From the NCBI GenBank assembly GCA_012032965.1, contig JAAUPT010000076.1:1-7389 (forward strand): a stretch of 7,389 nt of DNA. Reading direction: 5' to 3'. How positions within the stretch are numbered: position 1 is the stretch's first letter; the number at the start of each line of letters is the position of its first letter. This DNA is from Nitrospira sp. (lineage in GTDB: Bacteria > Nitrospirota > Nitrospiria > Nitrospirales > Nitrospiraceae). Below, one piece after another: positions 1 to 7,247 of this stretch. The position numbers and the translations under genes are program-made. The notes beneath the pieces are model-generated. The model was not told the origin of the DNA. It did not search any database and worked only from the letters and a program-made list of their open reading frames with translations.

Positions 1-66
1 TCTCCATTGATTCTTTCTGGGTCCCAAAGGCTTGGCCTGACGTTTCTTCAAGAAGAAACTCCTCAT
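1..66 (-). CDS. ftsQ: FtsQ, divisome protein, N-terminal 22 codons only
   Basis: The ATG at 66, overlapping the ddl stop, opens a frame that runs off the window after 22 codons. The peptide begins MRSFFLKKRQAKPLGPRKN and is strongly basic (Arg and Lys at many positions). That suits the short cytoplasmic tail of FtsQ, which precedes its single membrane helix and periplasmic POTRA domain; neither of those is in the window. FtsQ is a bitopic inner-membrane protein that links early and late divisome proteins. The assignment rests mainly on position: ftsQ directly after ddl is a classic dcw arrangement. The sequence alone is too short to be diagnostic, and ftsA or another gene is possible but less likely given the basic tail. 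It has a good AGGAG site five bases upstream. Confidence 0.72.
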   Translation of the reverse strand, partial: MRSFFLKKRQAKPLGPRKNQWR

Positions 67-1055
67 GTTGACTCCTGTCTTACAGCGGGAGCAGATCGAG
101 CCGCGCGATCCAGTGCCGACTGTAAAATTCGTTCGACTAAGGCGTCATACCCGATCCCGACCTGAGCGGCCGCCATGGGTAAGAGACTCGTTTCTGTCAT
201 GCCTGGCACAGTATTGATCTCCAACACGTAAGGCCGCCCCCTCGGAGTGATTCGAAAATCTACGCGGGCAGCCCCCTCACACCCCAACACCTCATACGTC
301 TGACGCGCCAATTCACTGACTTGCCGAAGCACTTTGGGAGGAAAGGGAGCGGGACAGAGATACTGCGTCTTGCCCCTTTGGTACTTCGCCGAAAAATCGT
401 AAAAACCTTCCGGTGCGACGATTTCGATCGCCGGAAGCGTTTTCACCCCTTCTGCCGCCGATCCGACAAGTGACACGGCAGCTTCATGTCCTGGTATATA
501 GTTCTCCACCATTGCTTCTGGATCAAAGCGATGGGCTAGGGCACGCGCCTCCTTCCATTGCCCGGCACGACGCACAACCGTGACTCCGATGGTAGACCCC
601 TGGGCCACCGGTTTGACGACAATCGGCAAGTCGAGATGAGCCTCTTTAAGAATCCTTGCGAGCGAGGGTCTGTCCCCTTCCCGTACAACCGTTCCAGCTG
701 CCACCGGAATACCATGTGAAGCGAGCAGTGTTTTGGTGACTGCCTTATGCATTCCCACGGCACTCGCCCGTACGCCAGAGCCCGTGTAGGGGATCCCTAT
801 CGTCTCGAGAAACCCTTGTACCGTTCCGTCCTCCCCCCCAGGTCCATGCAGCGAGAGAAAGGCGATGGCCACTTGTTGGCCTTCCAAATCTCGGTGTAAA
901 CGATCAGTGACGTCGATGGCCACCGCATCATACCCAAGACGGATCAGCGCCTGGTGCACGGCCTGACCTGTCTTGAGAGAGATGTCCCGTTCCGAAGATC
1001 GTCCTCCCATAAGCACGCCGATTCGCGCATCTGTGATTCGACCAGTCGGCACCAT
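63..1055 (-). CDS. ddl: Ddl, D-alanine--D-alanine ligase
   Basis: Ddl is a cytoplasmic ATP-grasp ligase that makes the D-Ala-D-Ala dipeptide used by MurF. From the ATG at 1055 it has 330 residues, slightly longer than E. coli DdlB because of short extra ends. Motifs in order: GVLMGGRSSERDIS (13-26, with the substrate-binding Glu22), LHGPGGEDGTVQG (69-81), YTGSGVRASAVGMHK (90-104), VVKPVAQGSTIGV (146-158, ATP-binding Lys148 and the loop Ser154), VENYIPGHE (183-191), the omega-loop FYDFSAKYQ (218-226), GAARVDFR (261-268, metal-binding Asp266) and LEINTVPGMTETS (278-290, metal ligands Glu279 and Asn281). Tyr225 of the AKY segment fits a D-Ala-D-Ala ligase rather than a D-lactate-using vancomycin-resistance enzyme. 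Where SMDK is usual, this protein has GMHK. It begins 12 bases after murB and overlaps ftsQ by four bases. Confidence 0.97.
   Translation of the reverse strand: MVPTGRITDARIGVLMGGRSSERDISLKTGQAVHQALIRLGYDAVAIDVTDRLHRDLEGQQVAIAFLSLHGPGGEDGTVQGFLETIGIPYTGSGVRASAVGMHKAVTKTLLASHGIPVAAGTVVREGDRPSLARILKEAHLDLPIVVKPVAQGSTIGVTVVRRAGQWKEARALAHRFDPEAMVENYIPGHEAAVSLVGSAAEGVKTLPAIEIVAPEGFYDFSAKYQRGKTQYLCPAPFPPKVLRQVSELARQTYEVLGCEGAARVDFRITPRGRPYVLEINTVPGMTETSLLPMAAAQVGIGYDALVERILQSALDRAARSAPAVRQEST
72..76 (-). promoter_or_regulatory. ftsQ ribosome binding site within the end of ddl
   Basis: AGGAG lies inside the last ddl codons, 5 bases before the ATG at 66-64. That ATG overlaps the ddl stop in the sequence ATGA. 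The site fixes the ftsQ start and suggests translational coupling between ddl and ftsQ. Confidence 0.75.
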
Positions 1056-1066
1056 CACGTCCTTTC
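1056..1066 (-). promoter_or_regulatory. ddl ribosome binding site and start choice
   Basis: AAGGA (1064-1060) lies just after the murB stop. It is 1 base before a GTG at 1058, 4 before an ATG at 1055 and 7 before a GTG at 1052, all in the ddl frame. The ATG at 1055 is the best compromise of codon and spacing. The choice shifts the protein by only one residue either way. Confidence 0.5.
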
Positions 1067-1067
1067 G

Positions 1068-2009
1068 CTAGGTCTGTCCTACTAGCTTCAACTCCAATTC
1101 TAATTTGATCCCTGTCTGCCGAGCGACTTGTGCGCGCACTTTTCTGATGAGGGACAGCACATCGCGAGCACTGGCCTGACCCTGATTCACGATGAAATTG
1201 GCATGCTTCGTCGAGACGCATGCATCGCCCACCGCCACTCCTTTGAGCCCGGCAGCCTCGACGACGCGTCCGGCTGAATCGTTCTTTGGATTCTTGAAAA
1301 CACAACCCGCGCTTGGCATGCTGAGTGGTTGAGTATCCCGACGATAGCGCAAATAGTCTTTCACAACCTTTTCGATATCCGACCTTAATCCAGGCTTGAG
1401 TTGAAGCCAGACCCCAACTACGATGCCCGGTGGTAATGTCGACCGGCGATACGCGAAGTTGATGCTCTCCGCTTGGCGGTCAATCACCGTGCCCTTCGGC
1501 GAGACAATACGAACTGCCTTCACTGAACTCTTCATTTCGCCAAGTCTCGTCCCTGCATTCATGACCACGCACCCCGCCACACTCCCAGGAATCCCGGCAG
1601 CCCATTCCAGCCCGGCCAACGACCTGCGGATGGCATAGCCGATAAGCGTTGGCATACCGACGCCTCCTTCGACGTACAGCACAGACCCTGGCTCCTCTTT
1701 GATCGCCCGCAGCTTTGCCAAGCTGACGACCGCTCCGCGGATTCCTTTGTCACGAATAAGGACGTTGGTGCCACCCAACACAAAGATGGGCACGTGCTGC
1801 TCGGAGGTCTGTCTGGAAAGGCGGATGACGTCCTCGACATCAGCCGGCTGAACCAGCACATCGGCAGGGCCGCCGATATGGAACGAGGTATATTCTTTAA
1901 GCGGTGCATGAAACCGAACAGTCCCCCGAAGGCCGTCCACTGCCAATTGCAGTCTGTGCGCTCTCGATGTTGATCGTGGTTGTGGCTCATGCTGCAAGCT
2001 ACGACGCAT
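1068..2009 (-). CDS. murB: MurB, UDP-N-acetylenolpyruvoylglucosamine reductase
   Basis: MurB is a cytoplasmic FAD enzyme that uses NADPH to reduce UDP-GlcNAc-enolpyruvate to UDP-MurNAc, the substrate of MurC just upstream in the operon. The 313-residue frame is intact. It shows YTSFHIGGPAD (40-50), the FAD-binding GGTNVLIRD (79-87), GLEWAAGIPGSVAG (133-146) with NAG (151-153), YRRS (187-190), PSAGCVFKNP (232-241), HANFIVN (269-275) and the C-terminal Glu of LELELKLVG (about residue 306). The short YRRS segment and overall length point to a type II MurB, without the extra loop of the E. coli enzyme. The residue at the catalytic Ser position is Cys236; some homologues are known to use Cys there. 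The ATG at 2009 lies 9 bases after the murC stop with a poor ribosome site, so coupling is likely. The first 25 or so residues are not conserved and a later start is possible. Confidence 0.96.
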   Translation of the reverse strand: MRRSLQHEPQPRSTSRAHRLQLAVDGLRGTVRFHAPLKEYTSFHIGGPADVLVQPADVEDVIRLSRQTSEQHVPIFVLGGTNVLIRDKGIRGAVVSLAKLRAIKEEPGSVLYVEGGVGMPTLIGYAIRRSLAGLEWAAGIPGSVAGCVVMNAGTRLGEMKSSVKAVRIVSPKGTVIDRQAESINFAYRRSTLPPGIVVGVWLQLKPGLRSDIEKVVKDYLRYRRDTQPLSMPSAGCVFKNPKNDSAGRVVEAAGLKGVAVGDACVSTKHANFIVNQGQASARDVLSLIRKVRAQVARQTGIKLELELKLVGQT

Positions 2010-2018
2010 CTTTAGCCG

Positions 2019-3410
2019 TCACGTCGATTCAAGACGTGCAAGGATTCCGGTTCCCGCTTTCCAAATATCACCCGCCCCCATGGTCAGCACGAGATCGCCC
2101 GATTTCAGGAAAGGCAAGACCTGATCGGGCAACGTTTCCTTTTGTTCGATAAAGGTCACTGATGGGTGACCCGCGGACCTGACTGTTTCAGCGAGAATGG
2201 CTCCCGAAACACCAGGTATCGGCTGTTCGCCGGCCGGATAGACTTCCGTCATGAAGACAGCATCAGCATCATCAAAAGCATGGGCAAAATCTCCGATACA
2301 ATCCCGCGTTCTGGTGTATCGATGGGGCTGAAAGAGAACGACTATTCGGCGATTCCAACCCTGTTTGGCAGCCGCAAGAGTCGCTTTCACCTCTGTAGGA
2401 TGGTGTCCATAATCGTCCACCACCATGACCCCACCCGTCTCGCCGCGCAGATGAAAACGCCGTTCTACACCAGTAAACGCCGCCAGCCCTCTCCGGATGA
2501 GGTCGACCGGAACCTCAAGCTCGACACCGATGGCGATGGCAGCGAGCGCATTCGAAACATTATGGATACCTGGTACGGCCAGCCGGAAGGGACCTAAATT
2601 CTTTCCGCGGAAATGTGCGCAGAATTCGGCTTCTGACTGTTTGAGAGCGATATCGGTCGCTTTGAAATCCAGGGCGACTCCTTCACACTCTCGAAGTCCA
2701 TAGGTTTGGTAACGCTTCACGATATGCGGGAATAGCGCGTGAAGGCGCTCGTCATCAGCACATAGGACCGCCAACCCGTAAAATGGAATCTTATTGATGA
2801 ATTCCAGGAAACATTCGTTGATTCGCTCCATTGAACCATAGTGATCAAGGTGCTCACGGTCTAGATTCGTCACGGCCACGATGGTCGGAGAGAGTCGGAG
2901 AAACGAGCCATCGCTCTCGTCCGCTTCCGCTACAAGCAGATCGCCGCGCCCAAGCCGTGCATGGCTACCCAAGGCGTTGACCTTGCCGCCGATCACCATT
3001 GTGGGATCCAGGCCGGCTTGCGCCAAGACGTTCGCGACCATGGAGGTCGTGGTGGTCTTGCCATGAGCGCCGGCGATGGCGACTCCGAATTTCAGTCGCA
3101 TCAGCTCGGCCAGCATCTCTGCCCGCGGGATAACCGGAATCTGATGAGCTTTCGCGATCACCACTTCTGGATTGTTTACCGCCACCGCAGAGGAAATGAC
3201 CACCACCTGCGCATCCCCCACGTTCGATTCCTGATGACCGACGAAAATCTTCCCACCGAGCTCTTCGAGCCGCTTCGTCGTTTCAGACGCATGAAGATCC
3301 GAACCGGTCACTTTGTACCCCATCGTGAGCAGAACTTCCGCGATACCGCTCATGCCTGCCCCGCCGATTCCGACGAGATGAATCTGCTGTGTCTTACGAA
3401 AAGGGGTCAT
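2019..3410 (-). CDS. murC: MurC, UDP-N-acetylmuramate--L-alanine ligase
   Basis: MurC is the first of the cytoplasmic Mur ligases; it joins L-alanine to UDP-MurNAc with ATP. The 463-residue frame is intact and of usual length. Visible elements are the N-terminal UDP-binding loop HLVGIGGAGMSGIAEVL (residues 11-27), GSDLH (36-40), the ATP P-loop AGAHGKTTTTSM (113-124, Lys118), EADESDGSF (162-170), TNLDREHLDHY (181-191), PGIHNVSNALAA (280-291), GVERRF (314-319), DDYGHHPTEV (332-341) and FQPHRYTRT (360-368). The AHGKTT and DYGHHPTE motifs identify MurC rather than MurD, MurE or MurF; Mpl shares parts of them but is not expected at this position. The ATG at 3410 is the only plausible start: the frame upstream reaches a stop without another ATG, GTG or TTG. 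Its ribosome site is weak (TAGGT, 4 bases upstream). It is separated from murG by 94 bases and from murB by 9. Confidence 0.97.
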   Translation of the reverse strand: MTPFRKTQQIHLVGIGGAGMSGIAEVLLTMGYKVTGSDLHASETTKRLEELGGKIFVGHQESNVGDAQVVVISSAVAVNNPEVVIAKAHQIPVIPRAEMLAELMRLKFGVAIAGAHGKTTTTSMVANVLAQAGLDPTMVIGGKVNALGSHARLGRGDLLVAEADESDGSFLRLSPTIVAVTNLDREHLDHYGSMERINECFLEFINKIPFYGLAVLCADDERLHALFPHIVKRYQTYGLRECEGVALDFKATDIALKQSEAEFCAHFRGKNLGPFRLAVPGIHNVSNALAAIAIGVELEVPVDLIRRGLAAFTGVERRFHLRGETGGVMVVDDYGHHPTEVKATLAAAKQGWNRRIVVLFQPHRYTRTRDCIGDFAHAFDDADAVFMTEVYPAGEQPIPGVSGAILAETVRSAGHPSVTFIEQKETLPDQVLPFLKSGDLVLTMGAGDIWKAGTGILARLEST

Positions 3411-3504
3411 AGGACCTACGCGTTGCCATGCGCTTGAACTCTGTGCCTCGTACTTCCCGTTTCAATTGCGCTCGCCTCCGGCTGTTTTATCAGTTTGATC
3501 GATG
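3411..3504 (-). other. murG-murC intergenic interval with hairpin and possible short leader frame
   Basis: This 94-base stretch is the only sizeable gap in the window. On the transcribed strand it holds a strong GGAGG (3479-3475), too far (64 bases) from the murC ATG to serve it. An imperfect inverted repeat follows: GCGC-AA-TTGAA (3471-3461) against TTCAAGCGC (3438-3430), nine pairs with a two-base bulge and a 22-base loop. There is no U tract, so it is not a convincing intrinsic terminator. A TTG at 3465, nine bases after the GGAGG, opens a 23-codon frame that ends at a TAA (3396-3394) inside the first codons of murC. This could couple translation into murC. Nothing shows that the peptide is made, and the hairpin could be chance. 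Confidence 0.3.
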
Positions 3505-4595
3505 TCATGCGGTACTCCCATCGAGCGCATAACACTCGTTGATGATCACTTCACCAGCATCGATTCTTCTCATCTCCAGACTCTTACTTTGCATCGCGCT
3601 CAACCGTGCTGGGTTCGAGAGGATCGCGACAATCATTTCGACCAATTTCATTCCGCTCAATTCTGCCTGTGGAAGAACAATAGCTCCCCCCGCGGCCTCC
3701 ATTGCCCGTGCGTTTTTCATCTGATGGTCATAAATCGCTGTCGGTAATGGGATTAGGAGCGCAGCCTTTCCACAGGCCGTCAGCTCTGCTATCGTCATCG
3801 CGCCGGCGCGAGCTACAACCAGATCGGCTGTACGAAGCACGGCAGGCATGTCATAGAGAAATGGAACGACCTTGGCTGGTATACTCCGTGCGCGATACGC
3901 CGCAGTGACCCGCTCAAGGTCCGCTTCCCCGGTCTGATGCGTGATTGTCAGCTCAGGCTGGCGTTCGCTCAATAGTGCCAACCCCTCCAACACCGTACTA
4001 TTGATAGCTTTGGCACCCTGGCTCCCACCAAATATCAGGAGGTGCCGGCCTTTCGGTTGGGTCGAATCGCTGTGTTTGCTTGATTGGGCTAAGAACTCTT
4101 GTCGAATCGGCGTCCCGACCACACGTACCTTTTGCTTGTCGAATGATGTCCCAGCCGATTCAAATGCCAAAAAAATCCTCTGCGCCAACGGCGCGACCGC
4201 CTTGTTGGCTAAACCAGGATAGGCGTTTGGTTCCAGGATCACTCGAGCAACCCCTTTCAATGCGGCTGCCACCAGCATGGTCGGACTCGTATATCCTCCC
4301 ACCCCAATCACGAGATTCGCTTGGCGTTGTTGCAGAATCTTCAACGACTGCCAGAGTCCTATGGGCACAGACAGCACGCCTCTTAGCACGTCCAATAATC
4401 CCTTTCCCATGACTGGCTTGGCTGTGATCAACACCAACTCAAAGCCTTCGTGCGCCAGAACACGAGACTCGATGCCACGCGCTGTTCCCACGAAAAGAAT
4501 CCGTACGAGGGGTCTCGCCGCACAAATTCCCGAGCCAGCGCGATCGCCGGATACAGATGCCCGCCGGTACCTCCCGCAGCAATGACAATCGTCAT
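3505..4595 (-). CDS. murG: MurG, lipid II synthase (GlcNAc transferase), split by a one-base frameshift near its 5' end
   Basis: MurG is a peripheral inner-membrane GT-B glycosyltransferase that moves GlcNAc from UDP-GlcNAc to lipid I, forming lipid II. The true start is the ATG at 4595, overlapping the ftsW stop. From there MTIVIAAGGTGGHLYPAIAL shows the N-terminal GGTGGH loop (residues 8-13). After DPSY (28-31) the frame is lost and the protein resumes one frame over as ILFVGTARGIESR. One base is missing around 4505-4500, for example a C that would make TAC CGG ATT. Repaired length is 363 residues, typical of the family. Later motifs are GVGGYTSP (98-105), LEPNAYPGLANK (121-132, where HEQN is usual), GGSQGAKAIN, HQTGE, RAGAMTIAEL and YDHQMKNA. 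A gene caller would probably start at the GTG at 4491 and give a 328-residue product lacking the essential GGTGGH loop. No strong ribosome site precedes the ATG, so translation probably depends on coupling to ftsW. Confidence 0.94.
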
Positions 4596-5796
4596 CGTCG
4601 ACCCGGCCAACCCCGTCGGCTTCGATATCGCACCTCCTCGCGTCCTGCCTGCCGATCTCTCGAAATACTGAGCAACATCCCTACACCAGTCAGGCTGACC
4701 ACCAAGGAGGACCCGCCATAACTGACAAACGGCAATGTGAGCCCTTTCGTAGGTAACAACCCCGTCACCACACAGGCATTGATCAGCGCCTGGACGCCGA
4801 TAAGCGTCGTGACGCCGATCCCCAGGTAGCGCCCAAATGGGGTTCTCGCTCGCGTGGAAATCTGAAATCCGCGAATGACAAAGACCGCAAAGAGAAAAAT
4901 AATCACGCTCGTCCCGATAAACCCCAGCTCTTCGCCGACCAGTGCCAACACAAAATCGGTGTGCGGTTCGGGGAGAAAGAGCAGTTTCTGCTTTCCTTCT
5001 CCCAACCCAACTCCGAACAAACCTCCACTGCCGAAGGCCAAGAACGATTGTGTAATTTGGTGTCCCGCGTTCTCTGTGTCGCTCCCAGGATTCAAAATGC
5101 CATGAGACGCGGACGCCGGTAATCGGACGTGAGTATGAGGGCGAGGCCGATCGGTATAGCACAAAGAGCAACGGTCGACAGGTGAGACGGTCGTGCCCCG
5201 CCAACAAACAGGAGACCACCTGTAACGAGTCCCAAGACCACCACGGTGCCCAAATCTGGTTCCTTCAGTACCAAGCCGCTGATGATCCCGATGATGAGCA
5301 GTGGCGGAAGCAGGCCTGTGAAAAAGTGCTGGAGCCGGTCTTCCTTTCGGGCAAGGTACGCCGCGAGATAGATGACAGCGACAAGCTTCGCCATCTCTGC
5401 CGGTTGAACCGAAACGGGTCCTACCAGTAACCAACGGCGGGCGCCATGCTTCGCTTCGCCAATAGATGGAACCAATACCATCACCAGCGATACGGCGATA
5501 AGACCAAGAAGTGGAAAAGACAGGCGTTTCCACCAGATATAGTCGATCCGGGATACCAGGTGTAAGAGTATCAACCCGAACGTCAGCCAGACCAGCTGAC
5601 GCTTGAGGTAGTACCATGAATCGTCGAACTTCTTGCCGGCCACCACGGCACTCGCGCTGAACATCATCACCAGGCCAACTAGCGCCAAGGTAATCGTCAC
5701 AAACAAGAGGATCTGATCCATCTCCACTTGCTTTGGGGTTCGCGGTCTTTCGGTAGACCATGGCAAGGCCAAGGTGCCTGCAGATCGTCGTGACAT
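4592..5796 (-). CDS. ftsW: FtsW, SEDS-family septal peptidoglycan glycosyltransferase, split by a one-base frameshift
   Basis: FtsW is a polytopic inner-membrane SEDS protein that polymerises lipid II at the division septum with its cognate class B PBP. The first 234 codons (5796-5092) carry a basic cytoplasmic tail, several membrane segments starting near residue 28, HGARRW (117-122), SVQPAEMAK (129-137) and EPDLGT (179-184). They stop at TGA right after RRPRLMAF. The next frame continues without a gap: LNPGSDTENAGHQITQS, then LPEPHTDFV with the conserved Asp (residue 281 in the repaired protein), GEELGF, and LPFVSYGGSS. It ends at the TGA at 4594-4592. Adding one T to the four-T run at 5097-5094 gives a continuous 401-residue protein, normal for FtsW. 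The Gly in LNPGSD stands where many family members have Trp, three codons after the lesion. The stop overlaps the murG start (ATGA). No internal start would give a functional second half, so as written the gene is broken. Confidence 0.93.
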
Positions 5797-5831
5797 CGTG
5801 CGGTTTCAATGCTCCTCTTTCGTCGCGCCTG
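5797..5831 (-). promoter_or_regulatory. murD-ftsW gap with displaced Shine-Dalgarno
   Basis: The 35-base gap holds a strong Shine-Dalgarno match, AGAGGAG (5818-5812), but it lies 15 bases before the ftsW ATG at 5796, longer than usual. An in-frame TGA (5808-5806) sits between them, so ftsW cannot start further upstream in its present frame. A TTG at 5809 is too close to the motif and in the wrong frame. Either initiation is weak, or another small sequence defect is present here. Confidence 0.45.
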
Positions 5832-7241
5832 TCATGACGGCAACGATTGCACAAGGGCTTTAAACTGACGCCCCCGATCTTGATAATCAACAAACATGTC
5901 GAAACTCGCACAGGCCGGTGAGAGAAGCACCACCTCTCCTCTCTCCGCTGCGGACGCTGCCAGTTCGACAGCTTCCTTCAACGTTCCGACTCGTTCAACA
6001 GGCTGATAACCTGCCATTGCCTTGGCGATCAGCGGGGCGGCTTCGCCGATCAGAATGAGCCGCTTCACCCGCCGACGTATCAAGGAGGCCAATCTAGAAA
6101 AATCCCCCCCCTTGTCGCGCCCACCGGCGATGAGCAGAATTGGCCGGTCAATACTCTCCAGTGCCTTCAAGGTCGCATCAACGTTCGTTCCCTTTGAATC
6201 GTTGATAAAACGGACGCCTCGTCGTTCTCGGATCACCTCACAGGCATGCTCCAGCCCAGGGAAATCCAGCAACACCTGTCGAATGGCCGCAACTGGGCAT
6301 CCGCTTAGCAGCGCAAAGGTCGTCGCGACCATGGCATTGTCAATATTGTGATCGCCGATGATTGTGACCTCATTCCGACGGCATATTTCATGAGTCTCCC
6401 CCACGATATTAACCATGATGCGATCTTGATCGAGGTACGCTCCACCGGCGACATCGGCGGGTAATGCGTGCGTCCTTGTGAAGCCCAACACACACCCCTT
6501 CACATCCTTGCGAAGCGACGCCACTCGAGGATCATCCAGATTGAAAAGAGCGTAGTCGGATGGAGTGAGATTTTTGAAAATACGATTTTTGGCGTCGATA
6601 TATTCATCAATAGATATGTAGCGGTCCTGATGATCAACCGTTATATTAAGGATCCCGGCGACCCACGGGTGAAACTGTTCTACTGTTTCCAACTGAAAGC
6701 TAGACACTTCCACGACCAAGAAATCGTATGGGCAAGGCTGGCCCAGCTTCATGGCTTGCAGCGTGTGGATAGCCGCTTCACTGAGCGCGGTTCCGAGGTT
6801 CCCGCCGACGAACGCTCGTTTTCCACTCTGCTCCAGCATCTTGCCTATGAGCGTGACTGTCGTGCTCTTCCCGTTTGTTCCCGTGAGAGCTAGGATCGGG
6901 GCCGATAGAAACCGCGACGCAAGATCGAGCTCGCTGATAACTTTGACGCCGCGCTGACGAGCACGTTCCAGAGCGTCCATTCGATACGGAACGCCCGGAC
7001 TGATGACGACCAGGTCAGCGCTATCGAGCGCTGATTCGTAGCTGCTTCCGAGAGCAAACTGGACCGTTGATCGGTCCAAAGACTCAAGCTGGTGGAGCAC
7101 TTCCTCTCGCTCTTTCCGATCCGCCACCGTGACACGCGCCCCAACTTCCTGCAGTAGGCGCGAAGCGGCGATGCCGCTTCGCGCAAGTCCAACGACCGTG
7201 ACTCGTGTTCCAGCCAACTGCATCGTGTCAGTCCCTACCAT
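5832..7241 (-). CDS. murD: MurD, UDP-N-acetylmuramoyl-L-alanine--D-glutamate ligase
   Basis: This cytoplasmic ATP-dependent Mur ligase adds D-glutamate to UDP-MurNAc-L-Ala. The 469-residue frame is intact and near the usual family length. Visible parts, in order: an N-terminal nucleotide-binding fold ([10 protein letters not shown], about residues 14-23), the ATP P-loop TGTNGKSTT (120-128), the GGNLG segment (146-150), VEVSSFQLE (177-185), the central-domain motif ITVDHQDRY (200-208, consensus close to ITPDHLDRH), NDSKGTN (347-353), GGRDKGGDF (373-381) and the C-terminal signature [10 protein letters not shown] (441-450). The ATG at 7241 has a weak TAAGG nine bases upstream. A second in-frame ATG at 7223 (MQLAGTRV) matches the usual MurD N-terminus better and would give 463 residues; the choice is open. 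In the GLEHACE segment (329-335) the family usually has HR, and here the Arg is Ala (residue 333). It follows mraY by 6 bases. Confidence 0.97.
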   Translation of the reverse strand: MVGTDTMQLAGTRVTVVGLARSGIAASRLLQEVGARVTVADRKEREEVLHQLESLDRSTVQFALGSSYESALDSADLVVISPGVPYRMDALERARQRGVKVISELDLASRFLSAPILALTGTNGKSTTVTLIGKMLEQSGKRAFVGGNLGTALSEAAIHTLQAMKLGQPCPYDFLVVEVSSFQLETVEQFHPWVAGILNITVDHQDRYISIDEYIDAKNRIFKNLTPSDYALFNLDDPRVASLRKDVKGCVLGFTRTHALPADVAGGAYLDQDRIMVNIVGETHEICRRNEVTIIGDHNIDNAMVATTFALLSGCPVAAIRQVLLDFPGLEHACEVIRERRGVRFINDSKGTNVDATLKALESIDRPILLIAGGRDKGGDFSRLASLIRRRVKRLILIGEAAPLIAKAMAGYQPVERVGTLKEAVELAASAAERGEVVLLSPACASFDMFVDYQDRGRQFKALVQSLPS

Positions 7242-7247
7242 TCACAA

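Noticed and set aside
2961..3437. A 158-codon plus-strand frame opposite murC
   Set aside because: It lies fully antisense to intact murC, has no domain signature, and is explained by the coding bias of the opposite strand.
3430..3471. Intrinsic terminator between murG and murC
   Set aside because: The inverted repeat has a bulge, a 22-base loop and no following U tract, and the genes on both sides belong to one pathway operon.
5092..5100. Programmed ribosomal frameshifting in ftsW
   Set aside because: The T run is short, the heptamer does not fit the X XXY YYZ slippery pattern, and two other genes here show the same one-base deficit in unrelated contexts. Shared sequence error is simpler.
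4428..5219. A 263-codon minus-strand frame
   Set aside because: It is a shadow of ftsW except for a short stretch (4595-4503) that is the displaced MurG N-terminus; beyond that it reads out of frame through murG.
4592..5911. A 439-codon minus-strand frame covering the ftsW region
   Set aside because: Only its last 167 codons are protein-like (the C-terminal half of FtsW). The upstream part is the wrong frame of ftsW and murD: rich in Arg, without membrane segments, and resembling nothing I recognise.
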